From assembly GCA_029939965.1 (NCBI GenBank), contig JAOZRY010000177.1, forward strand, positions 1-6,484: a DNA stretch of 6,484 bases, written 5' to 3'. Shown here piece by piece: positions 1 to 6,026 of the stretch; within the stretch, counting starts at the first letter, position 1; every line of letters begins with the position of its first letter. The position numbers and the translations under genes were made by a program. The notes under the pieces are model-generated. The model had not been told where the DNA came from. It was given only the letters and a program-made list of their open reading frames with translations, and searched no databases. This DNA comes from Bacteroidales bacterium (lineage in GTDB: Bacteria; Bacteroidota; Bacteroidia; Bacteroidales; 4484-276).

Positions 1-944
1 CCAGGAACACCATGGTCTCCAGCTTTAATGGTCTTTGAAGGTTCATCAATATAACTCCCGGTATGACCCGGATATGATTTTGCTCCATCTCTGAAAATGT
101 GGTCATAAATATCATTATATATATTTCTGGGGTCTGGAAGTCCTGCTAAAGCTTCTCTAACAGTTACCCAAGGTTGGCTTTCAGGAGCGAAAAATCCATA
201 TCTATTTTTTAATACATCAACTGTCCGTTTGAGCTTAGGAGTTAAAATCTCAATTTTGTTTTTCGCGACTTTATTTTTCCCCCAATATTCTCCCGTAACA
301 AATTTATCCCAAAGTAATCTATCATTTGAATGTGTCTCTTTCGGGAAAGACCATTCTATTCCAAGACTTTCCTGTACACCAACGATAATAACTCTTTCTC
401 TCTTCTGAGGGATACCGTAGTTTGCTGCATTTACAAGACGATAAATCACATTGTATTTAAGTCCATTGTAATTACCACTTGTATGAACTTCTTCTAATCG
501 AGATAAATGTTGTTGCCAATCCTCTTTTATTTCTTTGTGTAAATCAGGATAAGTTAATTGTAGAATTATATAGTTGAAATATGTAGAAAATGACTGTCTT
601 AATAAACCTTTTACGTTTTCAAACAAAAAAGCTTTTGGTTTCAACTCATGTATTCCCTGAATTGCATAAGGGAACATATCTCTTTTATCTTGGTTTCCTT
701 TTGCTTTTCCCCCAAGCGAGAATGGTTGGCATGGTGGCCCACCAGATATTATCTCAACTCCCTTAAACATTGAAAAGTTAATGTCTCGAATATCTTTTTC
801 AAATATTTCGGTTCCTTTAAAATTAAGACGTAATGAATTACAGGCATCCTTATTAAATTCAAGTAAAGCCCTGTGTTGAAAACCAGAAAGTTTTAACCCC
901 TCTGCAAGCCCCCCAACTCCGGAAAAAATCTCCAACGATTTCAT
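1..944 (-). CDS. DNA (cytosine-5) methyltransferase of a type II R-M system, 3' end cut by window edge
   Basis: The enzyme would methylate C5 of cytosine in the R-M recognition site, protecting host DNA from the neighbouring nuclease. The 314 visible codons show the m5C motifs in order. Motif I (IFSGVGGLAEG, residues 6-16) binds S-adenosylmethionine. Motif IV (GGPPCQPFS, 68-76) contains the catalytic Cys72. Motif VI is ENVKG (109-113). Motif VIII includes NYGIPQKRERV (175-185). Residues ~190-290 would be the target-recognition region. The conserved stretch with DEPSKTIKAGDHG (300-312) is the last visible part, so motifs IX and X lie outside the window. The ATG at 944-942 directly precedes motif I, as is usual in this family, and overlaps the nuclease stop codon as ATGA, which suggests coupled translation. 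Nothing in the visible part looks damaged. The family call is very secure. The CCGCGG specificity is inferred only from the Eco29kI-like partner. Confidence 0.95.
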   Translation of the reverse strand, partial: MKSLEIFSGVGGLAEGLKLSGFQHRALLEFNKDACNSLRLNFKGTEIFEKDIRDINFSMFKGVEIISGGPPCQPFSLGGKAKGNQDKRDMFPYAIQGIHELKPKAFLFENVKGLLRQSFSTYFNYIILQLTYPDLHKEIKEDWQQHLSRLEEVHTSGNYNGLKYNVIYRLVNAANYGIPQKRERVIIVGVQESLGIEWSFPKETHSNDRLLWDKFVTGEYWGKNKVAKNKIEILTPKLKRTVDVLKNRYGFFAPESQPWVTVREALAGLPDPRNIYNDIYDHIFRDGAKSYPGHTGSYIDEPSKTIKAGDHGVP

Positions 945-1477
945 TTTCTGTTTTGTTTAATATTGTATTCAGCAATTTTTTCTTCCACTTGGTCACTACT
1001 GGATGCTACTCCTTTACATTTATCTGCCCAAATTCTTCCCGGATGAATAACATCCCATTCAGATTTAGCTTGATTATAGCGTCCTTCTCCCGGGTCATGA
1101 TTCCCAAATCCATCCAATTGAGAATTCCATAATGGTTTATAATATCTTATTAAGGCAGCTTCAACGGTCCCAATTAGGCTGCTCGCAGTTCCCTCCAATA
1201 TCATAAAACGGCAGTAAAAATCTTTGGAATTTAAATTGTTAGCTTGTGTAATACTTCTTGCATGCTCATTTAGTCGTTCATTAAGTTCAAATGATTTTTT
1301 CATTTGCTTATTTTCACTTCGCGCTTGTCTCCATCCGCGAGGAACAGCTTTTCCAACATAAATGGGCAATGAGAATTCTATCCTGTTTTTTTCAGAAATA
1401 TCTTTATAAAATTTACTCTTTCCAATATAATAGATTGCATAAACACCCGTGCCATGAAATTTTGTTTGTGGAGGCAA
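941..1477 (-). CDS. GIY-YIG type II restriction endonuclease, Eco29kI family (main reading frame)
   Basis: This is a probable site-specific DNA endonuclease, with Eco29kI-type recognition of CCGCGG inferred from the family. The 178 residues counted from TTG at 1477 contain the GIY-YIG signature: GVYAIYYIG (11-19) and PIYVGKA (38-44). R68 and H72 follow in NERLNEHARS, then E106 in GTVEAALIRYY and N118 in PLWN. These match the Tyr, Tyr, Arg, His, Glu, Asn catalytic set of Eco29kI. The TTG at 1477 is unlikely to be the true start, because convincing coding sequence continues upstream to about 1531 (EEIIKDTVRFFNGTP), where the frame breaks. The gene precedes its methyltransferase and overlaps it by 4 nt; I recall the same gene order for Eco29kI. 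I see no controller (C) gene. All visible catalytic residues are intact, so activity depends on how the 5' end is really read. Confidence 0.88.
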   Translation of the reverse strand: MPPQTKFHGTGVYAIYYIGKSKFYKDISEKNRIEFSLPIYVGKAVPRGWRQARSENKQMKKSFELNERLNEHARSITQANNLNSKDFYCRFMILEGTASSLIGTVEAALIRYYKPLWNSQLDGFGNHDPGEGRYNQAKSEWDVIHPGRIWADKCKGVASSSDQVEEKIAEYNIKQNRK

Positions 1478-1581
1478 TTCAATTACTGGCGTTCCATTAA
1501 AAAATCGGACTGTGTCTTTGATGATTTCCTCAATGTATCAGACTCATATACATGTTCTTCTCTTTTAAAATCTTTGTTCAT
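1478..1581 (-). pseudogene. Out-of-frame 5' end of the Eco29kI-like nuclease gene
   Basis: The nuclease frame stays open upstream of 1477 as far as a TGA at 1540-1538 and encodes EEIIKDTVRFFNGTPVIE, but it contains no ATG, GTG or TTG start. A second frame begins at ATG 1581-1579 and reads MNKDFKREEHVYESDTL before diverging at about 1533. It ends at a TAA at 1485-1483 after 32 codons. Adding one base at about 1531-1534 joins the two frames into one ORF of about 213 residues, close to the ~214 I recall for Eco29kI. This may be a true inactivating frameshift, a sequencing or assembly error, or less likely a programmed or phase-variable shift. There is no homopolymer run at the break. Confidence 0.6.
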
Positions 1582-1674
1582 TGTGTCTTTTATCAAAAAC
1601 CAAAAATAATCATTAAATACTACAATTTATAAAAAGAAATAGCTTGATGAATAAGTTCTTTCAATATTCCTAAT
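1582..1674. other. Short divergent spacer between R-M operon and transporter remnant
   Basis: This AT-rich spacer separates the 5' end of the restriction gene (minus) from the transporter remnant (plus). Apart from the candidate -7 box it holds no recognisable gene or repeat. The transporter frame is closed by a TGA at 1648-1650, so the missing N-terminal half of that gene is not here. The spacer is the likely location of the breakpoint that removed it. Confidence 0.5.
1601..1608 (-). promoter_or_regulatory. Candidate -7 promoter box (TATTTTTG) of the R-M operon
   Basis: On the minus strand the sequence TATTTTTG fits the Bacteroidota -7 consensus TAnnTTTG and ends 19 bases before the ATG at 1581. 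No good -33 TTTG is present at the usual 18-21 bp distance; the nearest TTG is only 14 bp upstream. The call rests on the -7 box and its position, and such boxes arise by chance in AT-rich DNA. Confidence 0.35.
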
Positions 1675-2412
1675 TTGATGCACGATGTTCTTTGCTTTGT
1701 TGCTAACGGTGCAAGAGGAGGCGACCGGAAAAATAACTTCGGAAGAAATATCGTGCTCCAAAACTTGTTTTACATCAACATTGGTGCAAGCGGATTATTA
1801 ACCGGCTCTGGTGCAAACCTCCTGGCAGCAGCATTAATTACAGGTGCCACCGGCATCGACATTTTCTTTGCCGATTGGATGAAAGCCAACTTTCTGGTAG
1901 CAATTCTTCTATTACTTTTTGGATATATTGTGGCAACACGCATATTTTTCCCACTCAAAAAAGAAGAACGGCTACCCCAAATTCCCGGAGGCATGAACCG
2001 GCTAAAGGAGGAATTGCACAAATTGGGCAAAATGAATTTTCAGGAGATAAAATCAGGAGTCCTTTTTATCACAATTCTGGTATTATGGTCAACGGATAAA
2101 TATCACGGTATCAGCCCAACTTCAGTAGCATTTTTGGGTGCTCTATCTTGCACTCACTTTTGCCATGACTTTCAGTGCTTTGTTTTTTCAGTCAAAAACA
2201 ATGCGCACCATGATATTTGTACCTATTGCCATTGGTGTAGCCAACCGGTTTGGATTTACAATGCTGGTTATCGGGTGGGTGGTAAATATTTTAATGGGAG
2301 AAACCTGGTATCGCTACTTAGATATAACTCCCAATGGCGTTTTTGGGGTCTTTTAAGAAAAGTTCCATCCCGATCTACTTTGCTGAAGTACGGGATAAGT
2401 TTAGAAATTTGA
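1675..2412 (+). pseudogene. Remnant of an SLC13/DASS-type anion transporter, 5'-truncated and frameshifted
   Basis: Intact members of this family are inner-membrane, usually sodium-coupled, carriers of dicarboxylates, sulfate or related anions, about 450-500 residues long. Here homology-like sequence starts in mid-protein: GARGGDRKNNFGRN (residues 12-25), then GASGLLTGSGANLLAAALI (37-55), which resembles the first substrate-binding hairpin. A strong membrane segment follows (about 72-93), then a charged cytoplasmic loop and another membrane segment (GVLFITILVLW, 128-138). After about codon 155 (near 2140) the frame becomes nonsense. The +1-shifted frame 2138-2356 continues plausibly with SKTMRTMIFVPIAIGVA, resembling a later transmembrane region, so about 100 residues seem deleted at the junction as well. 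The C-terminus is also lost. The substrate cannot be assigned. The TTG/ATG at 1675-1680 is merely the first start codon, not a true gene start. Confidence 0.75.
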
Positions 2413-2438
2413 AGTATAAAACATATTTTAGAAAATGT

Positions 2439-2446
2439 ACCTTTGC
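2439..2446 (+). promoter_or_regulatory. -7 promoter box (TACCTTTG) of the DEAD-box helicase gene
   Basis: TACCTTTG followed by CCGC is an exact match to the Bacteroidota -7 motif TAnnTTTG. It lies 24 bases before the TTG start at 2471, implying a leader of roughly 15-20 nt. A TTTG at 2409-2412 is 26 bp upstream, longer than the usual spacing, so no convincing -33 element is claimed. Confidence 0.5.
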
Positions 2447-2470
2447 CGCACACACTAAATAACAATCGTT

Positions 2471-3583
2471 TTGGAAAATTTTGAAGAACTGGGAATAGGC
2501 AAAGACTATATAAAAGGGTTAAACGAACTCAATATTATCACGCCCACCGAAATACAAAGTATCGTTATTCCACTATTATTAAACGCCAACACCGATTTGG
2601 TAGGTCAGGCGCAAACAGGCACCGGCAAAACTGCTGCTTATGGCCTCCCTTTACTTCATGGTATAAACCCCAATCGGGGGGTTGTTCAGGGACTTATTCT
2701 TTGTCCTACACGTGAACTGGGACAACAAATTGCAAAGCAATTATTTAAATTTACAAAATACACCAACAAAATTTTTGGTGAAGCTGTTTACGGCGGTGCT
2801 CCCATCGAGCGGCAGATCAGAGCACTAAAAAGGCCAACCCACATTGTAGTTGCAACACCTGGCAGGCTTATCGATCTTGTAAAACGAAAAGCTGTAGATT
2901 TGAGTAATGTTAAAACTATAATTCTGGATGAAGCCGATGAAATGCTAAGCATGGGATTTAAAAAAGAGCTGGATCAAATATTAGAATACGTTTCCAATGC
3001 AGAAAACAAATGGCTCTTTTCCGCTACCATGCCACACGGAATAAGGCAAATTGTAAATGAACATCTTTCAGCAGATGCTCACCAAATAGGGGTATCCACC
3101 AAAAATGTTGTGAACAAAAATATTGATCATCAATACTATGTTTGTAATGAAAACGAAAAATTAGATGTGTTGATTCGGTTCTTAAAATCGGAAGAAACCA
3201 ACAGGGGAATGGTGTTTTGCAGAACCAAAGCAGCTACTCAAAAATTAACCAAACAACTAATAGCCAAAAATATTTCTGCTGATGCAATTCATGGCGATTT
3301 ATTACAGAAGGAGAGAGAAAAAGCAATGCGGGCATTTAAAAAAAGCCGTTTGCAAGTACTTGTGGCTACCGATATTTCTGCCCGGGGAATCGACGTTGAA
3401 GGACTCTCATTTATAATTCATTACCAATTGCCCGATCAAATAGATTACTACACACACCGAAGCGGACGAACTGCAAGAGCTGGGAAATCGGGCATTTCAC
3501 TATGCCTTGTTACTTCATCAGAACTAAACCAGCTCCGACGCTTTGAAAAAGAATTAAAAATCTTTTTTCAGCAGATCAGGTAA
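2471..3583 (+). CDS. DEAD-box ATP-dependent RNA helicase (core domains only)
   Basis: This cytoplasmic RNA helicase would unwind or remodel RNA duplexes using ATP, typically in ribosome assembly, mRNA decay or cold adaptation. All core motifs are present in 370 residues: Q motif (TPTEIQ, 24-29), motif I AQTGTGKT (47-54), Ia PTREL (79-83), GG (108-109), Ib TPGR (129-132), II DEAD (153-156), III SAT (184-186), IV MVFCRTK (247-253), V ATDISARGID (299-308) and VI HRSGRTARAG (329-338). Both RecA-like domains look intact. Translation begins at TTG 2471; upstream in frame there is a stop at 2456-2458 and no ATG. The protein stops about 30 residues after motif VI at FFQQIR. Many relatives carry a long C-terminal RNA-binding extension, so this is either a minimal form or a truncated one. 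It appears to be transcribed alone from the box at 2439 and ends facing the MltF gene. Confidence 0.93.
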   Translation: MENFEELGIGKDYIKGLNELNIITPTEIQSIVIPLLLNANTDLVGQAQTGTGKTAAYGLPLLHGINPNRGVVQGLILCPTRELGQQIAKQLFKFTKYTNKIFGEAVYGGAPIERQIRALKRPTHIVVATPGRLIDLVKRKAVDLSNVKTIILDEADEMLSMGFKKELDQILEYVSNAENKWLFSATMPHGIRQIVNEHLSADAHQIGVSTKNVVNKNIDHQYYVCNENEKLDVLIRFLKSEETNRGMVFCRTKAATQKLTKQLIAKNISADAIHGDLLQKEREKAMRAFKKSRLQVLVATDISARGIDVEGLSFIIHYQLPDQIDYYTHRSGRTARAGKSGISLCLVTSSELNQLRRFEKELKIFFQQIR

Positions 3584-3692
3584 TAAAATACGACTACCAA
3601 CAATAAGCTGAACAAATAACTATCCCGCACGTATGTGTGGCTGTCAGGCCAAAGAAAGAAACTTACCAGGCTACCGATAAAATATTCTGATA

Positions 3693-3707
3693 AACCAAGT
3701 ATGGGTT
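3693..3707 (+). repeat. AACCC-n5-GGGTT palindrome, copy 1 (degenerate)
   Basis: AACCAAGTATGGGTT is the first of three related small palindromes in this spacer; one arm base differs from the others (AACCA instead of AACCC). The similarity continues to the right: GTATGGGTT is followed by ACGCTATTG here and by TTGTTATTG in copy 3 read on the minus strand. Confidence 0.5.
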
Positions 3708-3746
3708 ACGCTATTGTAGCACTAGTTAATGTGGTAACTGCTCTGC

Positions 3747-3761
3747 AACCCGGTATGGGTT
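3747..3761 (+). repeat. AACCC-n5-GGGTT palindrome, copy 2
   Basis: AACCCGGTATGGGTT has perfect 5-bp arms around a 5-nt centre. It differs from copy 3 (minus strand, AACCCAGTATGGGTT) by one base. It is followed by GAGTTAT, like the GTTAT seen after copy 3. Confidence 0.6.
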
Positions 3762-3807
3762 GAGTTATATGTTTTTTCAATGTTTTTTAATATATTATAA
3801 ACAATAA

Positions 3808-3828
3808 CAAAACCCATACTGGGTTTTG
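3808..3828. terminator. Bidirectional intrinsic terminator-like hairpin between converging genes
   Basis: The sequence CAAAACCCA-TAC-TGGGTTTTG forms a perfect 9-bp stem with a 3-nt loop. Its outer stem is A-rich on one arm and T-rich on the other, so it presents a U-rich 3' arm in both directions. It sits 37 bp beyond the MltF stop codon and 225 bp beyond the helicase stop, suiting it to end the MltF transcript and block read-through from the left. The T run is only four bases, so termination strength is uncertain. Confidence 0.6.
3811..3825 (-). repeat. AACCC-n5-GGGTT palindrome, copy 3 (core of terminator)
   Basis: Read on the minus strand this copy is AACCCAGTATGGGTT, inverted relative to copies 1 and 2. 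Its arms are extended to a 9-bp stem, making it the likely terminator hairpin of the spacer. Confidence 0.6.
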
Positions 3829-3864
3829 AGTTCATTTACATTGCAAATCTATAAAATGATCAGG

Positions 3865-5298
3865 TTAATTTTCGATTACATTTAAATAATGCTCATATCG
3901 GTAATTGATGTCATTTACGTATTTATAAGGTTCTTCACCACGGCAATATCCATAAAAAACAACGGTATCGGTGTAGTATTTTGGATCTGATTTGTTGAGC
4001 AAAAAATAGTCAACGTTATCATTCCAAATATTTGGATTGCGGCCATACTTTTCGGCAAGCCGACGGGCATCAAATACATGACCAATCCCTACATTGTATG
4101 CAGCCAGAACAAATTTCTTCCTTTCTTCTGCATTATCAATTATGTCTATAAACCGTCCATCGAGCATTTTCAGATAGCTTATACCGGCACTAATATTTTC
4201 CTCAGGAGGCGAGTCGCTGTTTACACCATACATTTCAGCAGTTTCGGGCATAAGTTGCATTAACCCAAAGGCTCCCATCCACGAAGTAGCATCGGGCTGA
4301 AACCTCGATTCCTGATAAATAAGCGATGCCACCAAACGCCAGTCCCAGGCAATCTCTTTACTTTTTTCCTTCAACACATCATCCCAGCTCGAAATTTTCC
4401 CGCTTCGCACGGAGTAATATTTATTTGCATACTGCACCGATCGGGGGTTTACAAAATATTTGTTGTAAATAAACCGGGCTATTTTTGTATCAATAAAGTT
4501 TTTTATCCACTGATCAATGTTGCCTCTTAATGAATCATCCGTTTCTTTTACTGCCCAGGCTACATATTGCGGAAAGCTAATGGGGGTTTCAACATCGATA
4601 TCAGGAAAATATTTTTTATTAACTCTTGCAACATGTTCATCGGTAACGGTATATTCAATTTCTCCGGTAGCCACCATTTCTATTAAACGCTCCGAAGTTT
4701 GTGGAAATTCGACAATATAAATACTATCTCCAATTTCTTCCTGCAGGTTAATGAGCCGTTGACAAAAGGATGAATGACGTGGAATGTAAACCATTTTTCC
4801 GGCCAAATCTAATGGGTTACGAATAAGCTGAGATTTAATTTCATCCATAGTTTTCATCTTGCGCCAGTTGTCGGGTTTTCGCTGAACCAATACCTGACGC
4901 GTTTGCCCCAACGGATGCGTAAAATCAACAAGTTCGTTCCGATCGCTGTTAACAGTAAGCCCCATGGCTATTAAATCTACATTACCACTGTTTAAATCTG
5001 CTAATGCCTGCTCAAAATCGTTGTTTACCACCAACTCCAATTTCACCCCAATATAACGGGCATACGCTTCAAGCATTTCGTATTCGTATCCTGCCGGTTC
5101 GCCTCGGTAAATAAAATAATTAGTGGAATTATAATCCGTTGTCGCAATTAATTTGCCTCTTTCAAGAATCCTTTTCAACGATTCATCCTGCACAGGATCA
5201 TCGCTCACTTGCTGATGTTGTTCAGGTTCATCAACATTGCATGAGTGCAAAACCAATAAAACAAACATCGCAATTATTGAAACAATTACTTGTTTCAT
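3865..5298 (-). CDS. mltF: MltF-like membrane-bound lytic murein transglycosylase lipoprotein
   Basis: The enzyme cleaves the MurNAc-GlcNAc bond of peptidoglycan to form 1,6-anhydro ends, acting from a lipid anchor facing the periplasm. I start it at ATG 5298, giving 477 residues that begin MKQVIVSIIAMF, a lipoprotein signal peptide with lipobox LHSC and modified Cys20. An earlier in-frame start at 5352 would add 18 polar residues before the signal and is less likely. Residues ~45-275 form a family 3 solute-binding domain (RGKLIATTDYN, GYEYEMLEAYARY, LNSGNVDLIAMGLTV), the regulatory module of MltF. Residues ~305-455 are a family 1 SLT catalytic domain: catalytic Glu330 in YQESRF, then GAFGLMQLMPETA (342-354) and AAYNVG (399-404). 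Domain order and length fit MltF (YfhD) well, and no damage is visible. It is monocistronic, convergent with the helicase and followed by the hairpin at 3808. Confidence 0.93.
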   Translation of the reverse strand: MKQVIVSIIAMFVLLVLHSCNVDEPEQHQQVSDDPVQDESLKRILERGKLIATTDYNSTNYFIYRGEPAGYEYEMLEAYARYIGVKLELVVNNDFEQALADLNSGNVDLIAMGLTVNSDRNELVDFTHPLGQTRQVLVQRKPDNWRKMKTMDEIKSQLIRNPLDLAGKMVYIPRHSSFCQRLINLQEEIGDSIYIVEFPQTSERLIEMVATGEIEYTVTDEHVARVNKKYFPDIDVETPISFPQYVAWAVKETDDSLRGNIDQWIKNFIDTKIARFIYNKYFVNPRSVQYANKYYSVRSGKISSWDDVLKEKSKEIAWDWRLVASLIYQESRFQPDATSWMGAFGLMQLMPETAEMYGVNSDSPPEENISAGISYLKMLDGRFIDIIDNAEERKKFVLAAYNVGIGHVFDARRLAEKYGRNPNIWNDNVDYFLLNKSDPKYYTDTVVFYGYCRGEEPYKYVNDINYRYEHYLNVIEN

Positions 5299-5357
5299 TT
5301 TGCAATGTTTTAATGTTGGTCGGCAAATGGATTCTTGTTTAAACATATACACTTTCT

Positions 5358-5504
5358 AAAGTAAATTTAATGTTTTCACAACATGAATATGAACTATTTT
5401 AGCAAATATAAAATTATATTTTGAATTGCAATATTCAGGCATTGCCATTTTTATGATACATAAATATTAAATTTACTTCTTATAAGAAATATATTCATGT
5501 TGTG
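5358..5504. repeat. Two perfect inverted repeat pairs (13 and 14 bp) in the divergent spacer
   Basis: Pair B: ATATTCATGTTGTG lies on the plus strand at 5491-5504, and its exact reverse complement is at 5376-5389 (14/14). Pair A: ATTAAATTTACTT lies on the plus strand at 5466-5478, and its exact reverse complement is at 5358-5370 (13/13). The pairs are not nested. The plus strand reads A then B, while the minus strand reads B then A, so they do not form one simple hairpin. One B copy covers the ATG of the lipoprotein fragment, and the other copies fall within the probable MltF leader. Confidence 0.7.
5402..5430 (-). promoter_or_regulatory. Candidate promoter of the MltF gene (TTG-n18-TATATTTG)
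   Basis: On the minus strand a TTG at 5430-5428 is followed after 18 bp by TATATTTG (5409-5402), matching the Bacteroidota -33/-7 arrangement. It would give a leader of about 95-100 nt to the preferred ATG at 5298. That leader contains one copy each of the two inverted sequences described separately. Confidence 0.45.
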
Positions 5505-5805
5505 CATTTTAGTTTTAATACCTGTTTTACAGGCATGTAAACCAAACGATAACACTATTTATACATTAAATGTTTATGAGTTTAATATTAACATAACCAA
5601 CAATCTGAGAGGTCTTTCGGTGGTAAACAGTAAAATAATATGGGCAAGCGGAACAAATGGTGTGTTTTTAAAAACTACAGATGGTGGAAATTTTTGGAGT
5701 ATCGATTGTATTAAAGATGCCGAAAAACTTGATTTCATATCCATCGAAGCCTTTGACGAAAACAATGCAATAGTGGTATCGGCAGGAACTCCGGCAAGTA
5801 TTTAA
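5497..5805 (+). pseudogene. Truncated lipoprotein with one YCF48/BNR-like repeat
   Basis: The 102 residues begin with a short hydrophobic segment and lipobox LQAC (Cys14), so the intact protein would be an exported, lipid-anchored one. Residues 37-98 read like the first blade of a YCF48/BNR-type beta-propeller: LRGLSVVNSKIIWASGTNG, then LKTTDGGNFW (58-67) and a second strand set ending VVSAGTP. Such proteins normally carry several blades and run to 300 or more residues. Here a TAA follows GTPASI, just where the next blade (of the type KIYKTTDGG) is expected, and no frame downstream continues it. The start is doubtful: ATG 5497 gives a signal with no positive charge. An in-frame ATA at 5482 followed by RNIFM would make a better signal if it were ATG. 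Probably a decayed gene; function unknown. Confidence 0.6.
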
Positions 5806-6026
5806 TGATTTTGAAGTTTTTTTTTGGGCGGCTACGGGCTTTCCGTTTGTAGTTGCCTTGTGCCCGCTGTATTTATCAAGTCGTTTAATATCTTGCCAAA
5901 AACATAGTTTCAAGCATTTGAGCTGATGGTTTTGTAACGGTGTCGCTGCGTAAATCTATCTTCATACTATTAATTTTTTTTGGTAAAATTAGGCTTTTAT
6001 TAACTTTACCCAAAATTTTAAGACAG
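5806..6026. other. Non-coding stretch between lipoprotein fragment and nitroreductase
   Basis: The stretch opens with a nine-T run (5818-5826) and GGGCGGCTACGGGC, then a locally GC-richer patch to about 5870. A CGGGC / GCCCG pair around a ~22-nt loop could form a weak hairpin. The pattern T-run, GGGCGG, GGGCTTTCCG resembles dispersed intergenic sequences I remember from Bacteroidota genomes, but I cannot confirm this. A minus-strand ORF crosses it (5913-5668), but its sequence resembles no protein family I know. The right end holds the nitroreductase promoter. Confidence 0.45.
5979..6008 (+). promoter_or_regulatory. Candidate promoter of the nitroreductase gene (TTTG-n18-TAACTTTA)
   Basis: TTTG at 5979-5982 is followed after 18 bp by TAACTTTA at 6001-6008, seven of eight positions compatible with TAnnTTTG and close to the normal -33/-7 spacing. 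The ATG lies 18 bases after the box, implying a very short leader. No Shine-Dalgarno sequence precedes the ATG. Confidence 0.5.

Larger units (their letters stand above)
3584..3864. other. Convergent intergenic region with palindromic repeats
   Basis: This 281-bp spacer between two converging genes contains no credible ORF, tRNA or continuation of the helicase in any frame. Its right half carries three copies of a 15-bp palindrome, annotated separately. The left half includes a weak inverted repeat TGGC-n6-GCCA near 3640 and otherwise nothing recognised. Confidence 0.6.

Noticed and set aside
1291..1500. Plus-strand 69-codon ORF
   Set aside because: It is antisense to the GIY-YIG nuclease, whose catalytic motifs prove the minus-strand frame.
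1770..2099. ORFs on both strands overlapping the transporter remnant
   Set aside because: The SLC13-like membrane sequence is in the 1675 frame. The others have no hydrophobic pattern or known motif.
3600..3780. Possible tRNA or structured RNA in the convergent spacer
   Set aside because: No cloverleaf, T-loop GTTCGA-type motif or riboswitch core could be traced; the pairing seen is explained by the short palindromes.
3574..3865. GATCAGGT direct repeat at both edges of the convergent spacer (3574-3581 and 3858-3865)
   Set aside because: Eight bases are too few to argue for a target-site duplication or recombination joint, and no mobile element lies between them.
5299..5352. Longer start (ATG 5352) for the MltF gene
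   Set aside because: It would put 18 polar residues with two cysteines ahead of an otherwise ideal lipoprotein signal peptide; the ATG at 5298 fits better.
5668..5913. Minus-strand ORF of 81 codons crossing the lipoprotein end and the spacer
   Set aside because: Half of it is antisense to the YCF48-like coding sequence. It has no recognisable domain, and the other half lies in a low-complexity non-coding patch.
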